A stretch of DNA of 64,000 bases from Pyrenophora tritici-repentis (GCF_003171515.1 NC_089395.1:558001-622000), one strand, 5' to 3'. Positions 35,030 through 46,854 are shown, numbered from the stretch's first letter. Notes: generated by a model from the sequence alone, not told the origin. Made by a program: numbers and translations.

Positions 35030-37629
35030 TCACTCGAGGACAATGCTTTCGGATTTTGGTGATGCTTCAACCCATTGCTTCAGGTAAACTGTTCCGAGGC
35101 ACAGTCTTTGGTAAACGGTACCGACATTGCCCTGAACAGGGCTTGGTATAATGAACATTACATGTAAGCAAGGCGGCATTTCGAAGACACGGAGCAGGTT
35201 TCCGTGAATGTCGAGGTAACTTTGACCGGACAAATGTTTGGACAGTGCTATTCCGCAGTCCCCGTTTTTAATATAAAGTTTGCTGATGTTATTCTCACTA
35301 ACATCCCAATGATACAAGTCAGTCCTAGCAACAGTGGCACCAGGATGGTAGACGGATACCGTTTCTCGGAAATCCGCATGTTTTGGGAACTCGGCAACGT
35401 GGTCCGTCGATGTTGTTATATCCGCTTCTTGTTTGGGAGAACAAGGGCACCCGTAAAATTCACTAATGGATGGGAGTTCGGTAAAGTAAATGTCGCTAAG
35501 ACTGATATAGGACGTATGTTCCTGAGACATGGAGAGGGCTATGCAGTCAACACGGGACTGTCCTAGATTGATAGTGTTGATCAATTCCCTTGCATTCTGA
35601 TCTGCATGAACTACGCCTGCAAATCTCCCATTGCTTCGAATAAGAATAGGATGCTCGTGAGATCCATAAGGAGTGCAGTCTAACGTAAATGAAGCTTTTT
35701 GTGTATGAACCATTATCCGTCCGGGTACTTCCGTCAGTTCTTCGGGGATGTCCTTGAATAATTCTTTCTCATCATACTCCTGGAAAGCCTCCTGTCGATA
35801 ATCAAGTGAGTTGTCGGACGATCGTTCTTGCAGCCGAGCTGAATAGTCTTCCCTAGAACAGTCGAGTTTGAAGTACTCTGGTAGTGTAGAACGTATACAG
35901 CCATTTGCCCATGCGAGTCCCACCAGAAGATTTGGACACGACGCATGTGAACCGCCAATGGCTACCCTGGTACTTGTACCATCACTCTGGACTGTTGTGC
36001 ACCAATATGCAAGAGAACATATGTCCCAATTATACTGCAGGAATTTTACACTCCTCGCTGATATCCATGACCATGTAGGAAAGACATCCGTCCCTATGGT
36101 TATTGGTGGTTTGGGACAAGATTCATTCTGCACCCAGAGGATTGCAAGATTGAAGATATCCCAAGGTAGGCCAAAAGACGTCCGATGGCCATACCTTGAT
36201 TCAAGTAGACCAGAGAAGGTTTGTAAGACGTCAGCCTGATTTTTCAGTGTCCTTTCCATATACTCCTGGATATGAGCCAGAAAATATTCGATGACACCCG
36301 ATTCTATGCGCCATTTCGAACCAGGTGCCTCTGCAGAGATATATTCCTGAAGGGGTGTCTTATGCTCGATGTAGAGCCCATAGTCGGTAAAGAAGACCAA
36401 AACCGAAGATGGGATATGCTCTTGGTAAGTCCAGCCGCGCTGATTCCATTTGGATTTTGAGAAGACTCTTGGCAGATCTGGTGCAGGTTCGACGATTTTA
36501 AGTCCGTTCTGTAGGTCTAGGTATTCTCGTTTCTGTCTTGCACGGCTAATGCCGGACAAGCCACATGCAGCGCTCGAACCCGCCGCTGCAACAATAGTAA
36601 ATGCTGCATGGTGATACAAACTCCCCATGTGCTTCAACTCGATGGAGTTCGCATCGATCTCATCTTGAACAATGCAGAGGCGGTCGATCCACAAATATCG
36701 GTGCTCCAATTCCCTACACGCTGTCATAGCGTCCAATATCGTGAGCGCCAAATCTATGTTCTCTAGGTTGCCAGGAAAGGAGAGACTATCGACATTTGAG
36801 CGCAATGTCCGGAAGTGGTTGACAGAGTCGTTTCCCTACACGTAAGATAGTGCAACATATTGTGCACCTTGCGGTAGCTGGATAACACAGCGTTGATCAA
36901 CGTCAATCACGCGGATGTCGCGAAGCGGTTCGTATACGGGCAATATATGCGTCGTATCCTCGCGCTTCTGTGGTTCCATTAAAGGTGAGAGGTAGGAGCG
37001 TAGCCAAGGCCAGTCGATATATGTCCAGGGACGTGCTGCTTTTTCCTCGGGTAGAGTAGTGGTTAGATCCATTTTCCCCCATTCTACCCCCCAAGCCGCT
37101 TCGAGTTGATGTAATTCGGGATCATTGTTGATTAGCACATCTACCGTTCCCAGGTAAACCGTAAATTCTTCATCATGTTTACTTGCATCTTCCTCCTCTT
37201 TTTTCCACTTTGCCTCACAGGCAATCATGAAACTGCAAACATCGCACTGTTCTGAGTTTCTAGAACATTTGTACGAAAAGGTCCAGTTTTCGTCATTAAA
37301 GCAACCAAGGAGGTGCCAGATACGAATATGTCGGCATTTCGCACATAGGTTAAACCGAATCTGCGACTTCTTGCTATCGCATCGATCACAGGCCTCGTGG
37401 AAGAATCGACGCTTCTCATTGCCGTCGCTTTTCTTATGCTTTAGGTTCAACGACGGGCAGATATCGCAGTCAACGTCGCTCTCTGACCCGGCAGCCTCCG
37501 TGACGGCAGTTTAGAGTTATCGCAAGAATGTGAGGTACAAAGGAGGAAGTGTGAAATATGAGATGATGAATGAGAAAGACAGAGGAGGGGTAGACGATTA
37601 CCTGGAATTGCGGCACAGTCAAGCTGCAT
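35030..37629 (-). pseudogene. HET-domain protein gene with an in-frame stop in the signature motif
   Basis: Exon 1 (37602-37629, starting MQLDCAAIP) and exon 2 (37482-35030) are joined over a 119-bp intron. The N-terminus carries paired-Cys blocks (CDICPS, CDRCDSKK, CAKCRH, CDVCSF) that may bind zinc. The HET domain then shows YVALSYV-stop-G at 36836, RYLWIDRLCIVQDE and WNQRGWTYQEH. The stop (TAG, 36836-36838) replaces the nearly invariant Trp of YVALSYVWG, and the frame is open for 591 codons beyond it, so one TGG-to-TAG change explains the break. That change is CpA-to-TpA on the plus strand, the RIP type. HET proteins control vegetative incompatibility. If not a sequence error, this allele is null unless the stop is read through. 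Confidence 0.85.
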
Positions 37630-38317
37630 TTCTGCAGAGCAGTCACAACTGATCAACAACCCTGATGGGCCAAGATCGAAGGCAGGCGCACCCACTCAGC
37701 GCCTGCCTCACGCCCCGCCATCCGACAACGCCGCATCCCACTGAAAAGCCGGATCATCCAGTCTCTCCAGTCAGTCACTCAATCACACATCACCCAAAAC
37801 TCAGTCAAACAAAACCCATTTCCTTGAGCACGAGCCCATGCAAATCCATATCATTGACTACATAGATATCTCTACATGAAGCGTGCCTTGGCGCACAAGT
37901 CCGAGGGTCCTCCCCCTCAAACCGTAGTTGATCAAAAGACAAAGACCATTTCAAAAGTCCTCATCTTTTCGTCGCAAATGCCCCGCCATCCATGACGCCA
38001 CCCCCATATCTCAGGGGGCAACAAAGCCACGGAAGATGCGTTGAAAAAAAAACTAAACTTGAAAGAAACTCGTGTGGGCAGCTTCCCATAAACCAGCAGC
38101 AATAAATAAACTTGAGTTGTCGTTAGAGATCCAAAGAGTGGGTTTGATTGATAAAGAAGGAACAAAGAAGGAAGAAAAGAAGATTCGTAATCATAATATG
38201 CACAGAAGAAAGAGGGGTGTTGAAGAAGGGTCCGCGGTGTCGTCATCGTAGGGTACTGAATTTCGACGACGACAGCATGGGCAATGGTTTTATCCAGAAG
38301 TTGTTTGATGGAAGCAC
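37630..38317. other. Intergenic region upstream of the HET pseudogene
   Basis: No coding sequence is supported. The interval contains the promoter side of the minus-strand HET gene and the 3' side of the minus-strand CBM48 gene. An A-rich run lies near 38041-38056. Confidence 0.4.
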
Positions 38318-39160
38318 TTAAGAGCGGATGACTACACCCTGGCGGCGGGTAGTCTTCTCCTCGTAGACGTACTCGTCCTCAGAAGAGCAGTCAGAAGAGT
38401 CATCCGAGTAACCACATCGAGCACCGCCGCAGTCAAGCTTGACGCGGTCACCAGCGCGGGTGATGCCGTAGCGTTCGCACGTGCAGCATGAGCTACCAGA
38501 GCTAACACTGGACGGGCTAGAGCTGTTTGTGGAGCGGCTGGTGAGCGAGGGAACGTCTGAGCTCTCATCGGAGTCGTATTCGGAGTCATCTGACGACTCT
38601 TCGATGGTTTGCTTGGCGAAGCGGGCGTTGAGGGCCTCGAGTGTGGTCTTGTCGTACTGCGTGTTGATGACTTGGCGGGTCTCGTGCGGGCGCTGGGGCT
38701 TGGGGGCGACGATGCGTTCGGGGCTGAGGCCACGGCCCTTGGGGATGGTGGCGGTCGAGACGCGGCGTGACTTGCGGTCTGAGCTGGATGTGGTTGTCTT
38801 TGAGCTCGACTTGGCGGCGGGGATGTCGATGATGTTTAGCTTGCGACCGGTGGTGGGCTCGGTGGTGTGGTCCTTAGCGGGGTCGTGCGAGACGTGGTAG
38901 CCGTCAATAATGTACTATGTCCTAATTAGCATCCCTCCCATCGCAACATGGATGTGACATGAACATACGTAGTACCAGTAGCGCTGTCCCTGCTTCAAAG
39001 TCTGTCCTTGGAACTTGAAGCATCCGACCCAGCCTCCAGACTTCTTGGGGTCCTTTGAGAGCGGGAGTTGTCCTTGGTAGCCGTCCCATGAGCCGAGCAA
39101 GTGCACGGTCTTGCAGTTGGAGGAAGTGCGAAGAGTAAAGTTAAGCTGGATAGCGGCCAT
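38318..39160 (-). CDS. CBM48/AMPK-type glycogen-binding domain protein
   Basis: Two exons, 38969-39160 and 38318-38914, with a 54-bp intron (GTATGT to TAG), encode 262 residues. Residues 1-90 form a carbohydrate-binding module like that of AMPK beta subunits: MAAIQLNFTLRTSSNCKTVH, LLGSWDGYQGQLPLSKD (the W of GSWDGY contacts glucan), GGWVGCFKFQG and YWYYYIIDGYHVSHDPAKD. The rest is Ser-, Asp- and Glu-rich, with a PERIVAPKPQRPHETRQVIN segment and a Cys-containing tail (SSCCTCERYGITRAGDR). The family occurs in filamentous ascomycetes. A role in linking glycogen or glucan to signalling is inferred. The upstream region has a CTTT-repeat leader at about 39168-39187. Confidence 0.82.
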
Positions 39161-41030
39161 TGTGAAATTGTTTCTTTCTTTCTTTCTGAAGTAAAAATTG
39201 GTATTATGAAGTATCGTTTTCTTTCGAAATTGTCCGATGCCAAGCTAATGGATAGACGTCGAGATTGCTGAAGAAGCTGTGCGGGTGTTGAGAGATTCGT
39301 AAAAGTTTGCGAGTTTGCGTTGTCGTTTGGTGTGAATGTTCGTTTCGAGCAAGTAGAGCTGCGTATTACGTGAAGTGGACCGGCCACAAGGGAAGTGAAT
39401 TACTGTGAAAAGGGTGGGTATAGGGTTGTCGGTAGAGTAGTGATAATTAGATGGCACCAGGCCTGGAGAGGAGAGAGGAGAAGAAGGGGGAGGGTAAAAA
39501 AGAATAGACAAAAAACGAACACAACAGCTCTGAACTTGACACACTTGCTGAAGAAAAAAAAGACGACATATGAGCGGCCACAGGCCTACTTATCTACAGA
39601 CATTGCATTGCACGACTGCTGGGCGACCATTGGGCATTAGCGAGGGGCTAGCAAGCAGGCATACTGCGCTACGCCCACAGTGGACCAGACGTCGCTGCGC
39701 CCCGGTAGCGATTGATTGCACACAGGCCATTTTGGCAGGGTGTAAGCTGGTAGCGGGTGTGGAGAGCAGTCTATCGAATGTACGGCGAGCGCTTGACGGT
39801 GATGCGAGAGTGGTGCACCACTCGTCGTGTGTAGCCGGGCGTCTTGCTTCTGGCCCCTCATTCGTCAGCGCGGGCGGGGAATACATGAGTGGGTCGTCAC
39901 GTAGAGCACGGGCCCGAGGTGAAAACATGCATCCAATCAGAAATGACGACGAGGTGAGCCATGTGATGTCGGGATGTGCGAGGTGCAGATCGCTTTCTGT
40001 CACACTGCATGCTCGACGGGGGAACTTAGGCTTGAAGGCTGATGACGGATGCAGAAAATTTTGCTTATCAAGGTTGCTACCTTGATCAACCTGCAGCTAT
40101 CCTCCCTGCTACATAGAGTCCTATTTACAGCCATTCCGTACCCACATCTCCCACTCCACCCAATCCCATCACTCCGAGGCCAGTTTACTCGTCACCAAAT
40201 GCCCCAAAGGGGACAATGGGCGGCTAATAAACTTAGTGGCTTGCAGCGCCATCCAACCACAGCATCTCTCTACCAACCTCACTTGGATACCATATGAGCA
40301 ACATCTCCGGCCACATTGCGGTCACAACGTCCGCCATGTGGAAGCAAACGTATATCGTAATGCCATGCAGGGTGGGCTTGCATACAGCCTCGTAAGTGTC
40401 GAAATCATGCATTGTCAGGAGACGGAACAAGGACGGGCACTTCGGTGCGGCTGAGGCACAGCGCTTCGACACCAGGTACGCGAAATGAAGGCTGTATCGC
40501 TCAATGACGGGAGTTTGCACCTCGGGTACGTCATTGTTCGTCGGGTATGGATAAGTGATGAATTCCTTGGGCACACAAGAAGCAGGGTACATGCTGTGTC
40601 ACTGTTGTGCTCTTCGAAGCTTCCTGCTTCGACTTGGAATAGATCCGCCGAGAATGTGGCCTTGCTTTTGCGTCTGCGTCCCTCAACTCCCAACGCCCCA
40701 TGGCGCACATCAATCGGACAGTTTCCAATCCCACATGGATGCCCAGCAAGACTAGACTGAAAAGAGTGAGGTTCATCTTGAAAGCCTACGCGCCGTACCC
40801 AGGACATGAACGCTACAGATGCACCGTCACCGGAGGCCTGCCCAATAAGATCGAGTATTGGTCACGCAGACAGCCACTTCACTATTAGCTCCTCAACATG
40901 ATCATGCAAGGCCCGCACTCGCATCTTGACATGAAGCCACTTGATATTACATGCAGGTTCGAGTAGTTCAACGCCGCCATGACCTGGTATCGTGAATATC
41001 GTACATGCATTCTGTCCGAAGCTTGCCGAC
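39161..41030. other. Intergenic region upstream of the CBM48 gene
   Basis: 1.9 kb between two minus-strand genes. Frames on both strands of up to 170 codons overlap each other without motifs. The first 400 bases contain C/T-rich leader sequence of the CBM48 gene. No repeat stands out. Confidence 0.4.
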
Positions 41031-43006
41031 TCAGCAACCCAATAGATTGGCCAATTCCTCTGGCGTCAACGTGCTCTTTCTCCTCTTTGGCCTGCCACCG
41101 ACTCTTGTCCTGACTGGAGACCTAGCTGCGCGCCTTGTGGTTACGTCTTCAGAGACTGCGACGCTGTCATCCACCTGTGCGGTGGGGCTGGTAAACTTTT
41201 GGCCGTCGGTTACGGCGGCAGCTTCCGCAGCTTCTCGTAGCTTGTCTTTGACCTTCAACTTGGGTGACGGCTCATCGGGGTGGGCATGTGGGCTAGAGAG
41301 GCGTTTCTTGGTCTGATGAAGGTTGTTAGTATTGGATATTGGAAGAAGAGGTGCTTGAGATGAAGGGAAAGAAAACTTTGCTGCTCGTCAAAATCATGGT
41401 AACGTACATGGCGTGGTGCCCGGCCATCTCGACTTGCTTGTCTCGATGCTCGTTCTTGAGACTGTGGTGGCTTGGCTGCAGAGCTTGGGCGACTAGGCTT
41501 CTCCGCACCAACTAGGTCGATCCCAGAGGCATCCGCGTTCTCGTTTTCGACTTGAGAGGGTGTGTTGGGTATGGATGGTGAAAAGGCTACCTTTCTGGGC
41601 GACTTGTTGCCGCTGGTTTCTCCAAGCGCTGATTGACTGGGTTGCAGCTTGATCTTGAACATATCGGGTCCCTTGGTCCTTTCCGGAGCTTCCTCTACTC
41701 TGGGTGAAAGATGGCGCTCTGTGTCTTGTTGCTCTCTTTGCTCGTCAGAATCATCCACATCTTCGTCAAAGACTGAGCTGGCAGCCTCATCCTCTTCTTC
41801 CTCCTCGTCCTCGTCCTCGTCCTCGTCGATGATGGAAATGCCTTCATGGTTGGCCGCTTCTAGGCCATGACTAAAACCGAGACCCATCCTAAGCTCTTCG
41901 AGGTTGATAGTGTCGCCATTGGTCATGCGCTTCCTCCAGGAGTCCATCAAAATGAAAGACTCGCGTAGACGAGCTTCCATCTTCTCCCAGCCGGCCCGTA
42001 GTCTGTGTATCTCTTCTTCGCGCATCTCGACCTCCTCCACTGACACAAAATTCGGGTTGGTGAGCAGATTCTTCAGATTGTCCAGGACTGTGTCCATGTC
42101 ATCGGCTAGGGTCTCGTAGTTGGTGGGCAGCGCGTGGAGCATGCCCTGTCGTGCGCTGTCGTCGTCTTCATCCAGAACCGATGCATCTTCTTCGCCCCCT
42201 TTCCCATTCTGCTCTGACATGCCCTGGAGCTCCCTCAGTGTCAGGAGTGTGCTCCGTACAAGACCGATCAGATTGTCGTTCTCATCGCTCAAGCTCTGGC
42301 TTAGATGAGTCAAGAACTCAGTCGTCTCCTGTTTGAGACTATACTCAGGGTCGTCGACATTTGGCACCTCGTCGCGTACAGTGCTGGTAGTGCCTAGGCC
42401 CACGCTTCCGGGGTTGATTGTGATACTTGCGCCCACCAGACCCGTCTTGTTGCCCCGCTGTTGGCTTGTTAGGTGACTCTTGAGCCTTGAGATCTCTCTA
42501 TCGCGTTTTCGCACGTCGTTTGTGCAACTTGTCCGTACTTGGTCAACCGTCGTCTTCAATCGCTGCATCTCTGCGCGCAACTTTCGTGCCGATGATTCAG
42601 CGGTTTGCAAAGCTTTGCGCGCCGATTGTTCTTGCGCCTGGGCGAGCGACAACTGTCGCGAGAGGTCTGCATTGCGGTTATGTTGCTTTTCCAAAGCAGC
42701 TGTTTGGCGCGTCGATTCCGAGCGGAGGCTTCGCAGCGTTTCGGCGATGGATTCGCGGTACTCGTGGTCGCGCTATGCACTCGTTAGGGGTATGTCGTCG
42801 AAAATAACACGGTGGCATATGCATACATCGCGCTTCAGTATCAAATCGTGGACTAGGTTGATAATCTGAGCCATGGTGGCTTCTTTCCCTCCTTCGCCCC
42901 TTGATGGGTGCGCAAACTCAATGGGCTTGCCATTGCGCAACAATCCCCGCGCAAGAAGTAAGTTGTTGATGTAGGTCGATGCAGTCTTAAGATTATATGA
43001 CTCCAT
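41031..43006 (-). CDS. ADIP/TINA-like coiled-coil protein
   Basis: Three exons, 42827-43006, 41408-42772 and 41031-41312, with introns of 54 and 95 bp, give 608 residues. The N-terminus MESYNLKTASTYINNLLLAR with RNGKPIEFAHPS and MAQIINLVHDLILKRDRDHE is the afadin/alpha-actinin-binding (ADIP) domain. A long coiled coil follows (about 60-155), then an acidic run (DEDEDEDEEEEEDEAAS), and the C-terminal block GRPKRRKSTLTPEELANLL. This order is that of Aspergillus TINA, a NIMA-kinase interactor at spindle poles. By family, the protein should act at centrosome-like or spindle-pole structures in mitosis. The ATG at 43006 is chosen because it starts the conserved domain; upstream in-frame codons look non-conserved. 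Confidence 0.82.
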
Positions 43007-43893
43007 CTTGATGGGCGGCTTTCGGCGTCGTGGGCGGCAGCGTCGTCGGGAAGGCTGCTCGTCCAATGTTTGTTTACCAGTGTTCCTAATCCAGCGGAAG
43101 GAGCAACCGGCCAGTCCGCGCTAACCAGGTTCCTGACACGAACTACCGATATCTCCGCGACAACTCGTGGACAGCACCACTCCACCACCATCTTAGCATG
43201 CGAACATCACTGAAGAGATGGGTTATTTGAGGACGTTTCGTAGATAAGTATTATCGCACGCCACGTGGTAACTTCCTCGCCCAAACAGTTGTACAAGACC
43301 ACCTGTTCGAGTTTTGATGTTTAGCCAAGACGCTAGTGGTTGGTACCTAGGTAACGTAGACCTTGGTGAGAAACTCCAAACTTTATGCCACCCACATGCC
43401 ACTCACATGCCATCAACATGTCATCAACACCATAAATACGGCTTCAATACTCCAAACTCGTATATCCTGTCAGATCTAGTACCGTCTGTTCAGTTTCAAA
43501 TCATGCCCAGGTCGTGTAGCCTAAAGTATGCGCGCTGTGGTTAGGTTACTCAACACAGTCCTTTTGGAGAAAAAGGATAACCTGCATGCTCAATTTGAGA
43601 TCAGTTTGATCTAGAACAGACCCAGTAGTAGCAGTAGACAGATTACTGTGGATATAGCAGTAGTTCATGACGCCAGTCTATCAACGAAGCCTTCCAAAGT
43701 AAAACATCAATTTGCTCGAATAACTTAGAATTACCATGCAGCAAAAGGCAATGGATGCGGAAAATTAATCGCTATAGAGTTATTTGACTGCTGCGCTACA
43801 ACCAACATTTGTCTAAGATACAAGATTTTCGGCGTTTCTCTGATAAGAGAGAGGTACCTCCATCTCAAGAGTAACAGAGTGTTCCTCCTGCAT
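43007..43893. other. Intergenic region containing one copy of a dispersed repeat
   Basis: No gene is seen. The segment 43551-43640 resembles 54225-54330 (see the repeat entries). A short direct repeat of ACATGCCA/ACATGTCA words occurs near 43395-43425. Confidence 0.45.
43551..43640. repeat. Diverged repeat, copy A
   Basis: Shares the order CAACACA, a purine/A-rich block, CTG-ATGCTCAA-TTGAGATCA, then CAG/TAG triplets with 54225-54330. Similarity is partial but colinear. No terminal repeats were recognised. Confidence 0.5.
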
Positions 43894-44780
43894 CTAGCCC
43901 GCAATGGAGTAGAATAACAACGAATCTTGGCCGGCCGAGAGCGCGAACGTAAAGTCGACGAATTGGCCCATTCGAAGATTGTGTGGCCTACCAATAGGGG
44001 AACATTGAGGGCTATTCTGTTGTGTGTTGCCCGGGTCCATTTGGCAGAGTTTCAGGTTGAAGCCGCGGAGATTCGCTGTGATAGGGGTTATGGGCTTGAC
44101 CACAAACGTCCGATCGCTGCCTTTAAAAAATGTTAATGATTGTCGTGGAATAAACAATATGGTCACTTACTTAGTACATTGGCACTCACGGACGCTTCTG
44201 TGTTATCCTCTAATACCTCGATACCAATGGCGACCACGTTCTTGTCCTTTGCCTTGTAATTTCTGTACCCATATTGTCTCTTGGCAGTTCGGACGCCTTG
44301 CCTGGGCGGTGTACTTGGCTGGCAAAGGATATCCTCGATAAATGATTCTTCACCTCCAGGATCCACTCCGTTAGGGATACTAAGCTGCACACAGACGGTA
44401 TTCTCGGGGCACTCGCCGGGCCGGAAAACGCCAAAGCCTTCGCCATTCGCAGGCTCACATTCGTCCTGCCAGGCTCGAGGGCTGACATCCGACCTGCATT
44501 CGCGTTGTATCCAAGTTTCGCCCTTAAGACAGGTATTTTGAGCCGGTTGTCGCTTTTCCAGCGCAGATAGAGCACGCTTAGCATGGTTCCACTCAGCCCG
44601 TTTCTTAATTTGTGCTAACTCTTCATGGTAGGCGCGGACTTCCTCGATGTATTCCCTTGGGATAATGTCCTCAACGGTAGGGGCATGTCCGACAACATTT
44701 GCGGTCGGTGCCGACAAGACCGGAATGGCCAAAAGAGAGCCGATGATAAGGGCTGGAATATCCAGCTTGAGAGCAACCAT
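43894..44780 (-). CDS. Secreted cysteine-containing protein with Kex2-like sites, function unknown
   Basis: Two exons, 44171-44780 and 43894-44120, with a 50-bp intron (GTAAGT to AAG), encode 278 residues. The signal peptide is MVALKLDIPALIIGSLLAIP. A pro-like region rich in charged residues follows and has dibasic sites (IKKRAEW, LEKRQPA) like Kex2 cleavage points; a third lies at TAKRQYGY. The Cys-bearing region runs from NTCLKGETWIQRECRSDV through DECEPANGEGFG to VCVQLSIPNG and ILCQPS, and the C-terminal exon adds LKLCQMDPG and SPQCSPIG. I recognise no family. Small secreted Cys proteins of this kind include effectors and cell-wall or adhesive proteins; nothing here decides between them. 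A TATAAA box lies about 86 bp upstream (44866-44871). Confidence 0.72.
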
Positions 44781-44865
44781 GGTAAAGATTGGGAGACATG
44801 GAAGTGATGGTAATGATGGAATGTAAATAGTGTGATGAACTCGGGGAGGGACTGGAACAGTGAGC

Positions 44866-44871
44866 TTTATA
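44866..44871 (-). promoter_or_regulatory. TATA box of the secreted-protein gene
   Basis: TATAAA on the minus strand, about 86 bp before the ATG at 44780, a usual spacing in filamentous fungi. Confidence 0.6.
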
Positions 44872-45486
44872 GTCAATAGCTCTTCTACCAACATATCATT
44901 CCGTCCGTCTCCGGTTCCAAGCTGGTGACGTATCTTCTGTAAAAATCCTCTTACCCTTGTTTCGAATGCTTACATGTCGGACCTTTCCATACCACCGTTC
45001 TGTGATATTTTCTACGCCGAGTGGCTATCGCTAGTAGATTTATCGCCAATCGCAGATTCGCCTCTAAAGCAGGCGATCCAGAAGTACGATCATGATTAGA
45101 CCGAGATGGCCGAATATCATCAAAGTTTCTGCATCGAACATATGTTCGGCCAATTCTTAGCAAGTCTCGATGTACCTGAACAACAGTTAGTGCTTATGCA
45201 TTCTATCTCTCCTTAAGAAGTGCTTCTCCGCCTTTGTCACGCATGAGCGCAAAGCACGTCTGAATGGAACGAAATCGCGGATCTTAGAGCGTCCTGATTC
45301 CGCGAATAATCCACGACAAAAAGTGTTATTCTTGGAGAAGACCCTACCGAAAAGTGCGCCAGTGACTTACGACAGGAGCATCTGACAAGATGATAGGACA
45401 TGATCAGCAATTGAAGATCTCGGGAAGTTTCATCTGCATCTCAAAGCTACCTTGGCATACAGTGGTCCTGCTTCACATCCCTCTAT

Positions 45487-45724
45487 CAGACTTGCTATCA
45501 GTCAGTTCAGTCAGTCCGGAGGGCTCCGGACTGACTGAACTGATGTTTGAAGGTCACTGAACTGGACTGAACTGACTGCCAAGACTTTTTAGGTAAATAA
45601 AAACTAACTAAACTAGACTGAACTTGCTGCTGCTGCGGACTAACTAGACTAAACTAGACTAACCTAAACTAGATTAACTAGTTGTCAGAACGCAGGTCTA
45701 CGCCCACTACGCTATGCAACCAAA
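45487..45724. repeat. Left terminal and subterminal region of the hAT element
   Basis: It holds the terminal repeat and a 20-bp-arm palindrome at 45502-45543 (TCAGTTCAGTCAGTCCGGAG and its complement around a 2-bp loop). Many ACTGAACT, GACTAAACTAG and TAACTAG words follow in direct and inverted order. Such subterminal motif clusters are typical of hAT ends. Confidence 0.75.
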
Positions 45725-45729
45725 AAGGT

Positions 45730-45945
45730 TGTCAGATAATAGCACTGTTGAAGATGAGAGCGTACAGACGCTGGGTTAGACTAGCGCGACCCGGCATCTG
45801 AGAGAGCCAATCGGATCACAGGAAGGCTTGGCACCCCCCAGGTGTGCCCACAACCGTAGACAGAACCAACAAACAATCAACAATCAATATCATCACCATT
45901 ATTACCTATTTCATCAGTATTCCAGATGAGAGTGAATATCTGACA
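45730..45945. mobile_element. Solo LTR 1 (216 bp) with AAGGT duplication
   Basis: The sequence starts TGTCAGATAATAGCAC and ends AATATCTGACA, so its ends are short inverted repeats (TGTCAGAT and ATCTGACA). AAGGT lies directly on both sides (45725-45729 and 45946-45950). It closely matches solo LTR 2 at 52263-52479. No internal retrotransposon sequence adjoins it, so it is what remains after recombination between the two LTRs of an element. Its length and body differ from the LTR of the intact copia element. Confidence 0.9.
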
Positions 45946-46117
45946 AAGGTACGTATGATCAGTGAACTCCTGATCATCGTGGTAGAATAGTATATATTTT
46001 ACACCTCGCATTGCGTAGGCCTGACATATATAGCTTAACTGCGCATATAAAAGCGTTAAAATAGCTATTCTAGCGCGTCTTAATAGGCTTAATAAGTTGC
46101 TAGATATTAGCTATAAC

Positions 46118-46519
46118 GCCTATCACCTCTGCCTTATTACGCTGTAGGCGCTCTAATAGCTGTTAAGTTTGTGGCGTATAGATAGACGCGATTACGTTAA
46201 AAAGGACGCTAATAGGGCTGTACTTACGCTACTTATCTATATACATCTCCTTATTATTAAGGTAAGCGGCGTCGTTCTTGTACGCGCTACAATCTTTACC
46301 CTAAATTACTAACTACGCGCCTAGGTTAAGGATGTAGTAGTAGCAGCGCAGCTATCGCTCGCTTATAGTAAAGTTAAACTCCTCTGCTAAAGACTTAACT
46401 ATAGTGTTATTATTACTTACGTTGTTAAGCATAAAGTATTTAACGCTTATATTATTAACTATTGAGAAGCTGACACTATTAGTAGTAGTATGACTACCTA
46501 ATAGAGCGCTCTCTAAGGC
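46118..46519 (-). pseudogene. hAT transposase relic (conserved core)
   Basis: The minus-strand frame shows the fungal hAT transposase core in degraded form: YFMLNNVSNNNT (family pattern F-LDNASNN-T), then LAEEFNF, then LRCYYYILNL (family pattern LRC-GHI-NL), then a helix like LLERLQRNKAE. At least five TAG or TAA codons interrupt it, each explainable by a CpA-to-TpA change in CAG or CAA. The gene would run leftward from the right-hand part of the hAT element (about 53.3 kb) and is now split by the copia element and solo LTR 2. Confidence 0.75.
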
Positions 46520-46854
46520 ACAACGGTAGTGGTGGTACAGATTCGTATTGTATTGACTAAGGAGCTATTCACACGTTCGTAGATCCGTGTTGCGTGCAGC
46601 TGCGTCCAAGCTCCCCGCTAGGACCCACCTGCACGTGTCACCAATCATGTGACTACTCCTCCGCTTGATACCACCAAGTCACTTACGGGCTGTATTCTCA
46701 ACATTAACACTAAATAGCTGTAGTATTATCGCCGCTACTAAGGCAATATTATTGATAGTATACGCCCTGTAGAGCTTAGGTAACCTAAGTAAGTAGTTAA
46801 CTAGCTTGCCCTCGCTGTTAAGGTAGTGTACGCAAAGGCTAGTGAAAGCGTAGT

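Noticed and set aside
41649..41870. Poly-serine plus-strand frame
   Set aside because: Antisense to the Asp/Glu-rich run of the coiled-coil gene.
45660..45712. Minus-strand tRNA-like A box (TAGCGTAGTGG)
   Set aside because: No B box (GGTTCGA-like) or cloverleaf follows; it lies in the hAT subterminal zone, so I treat it as chance or a relic.
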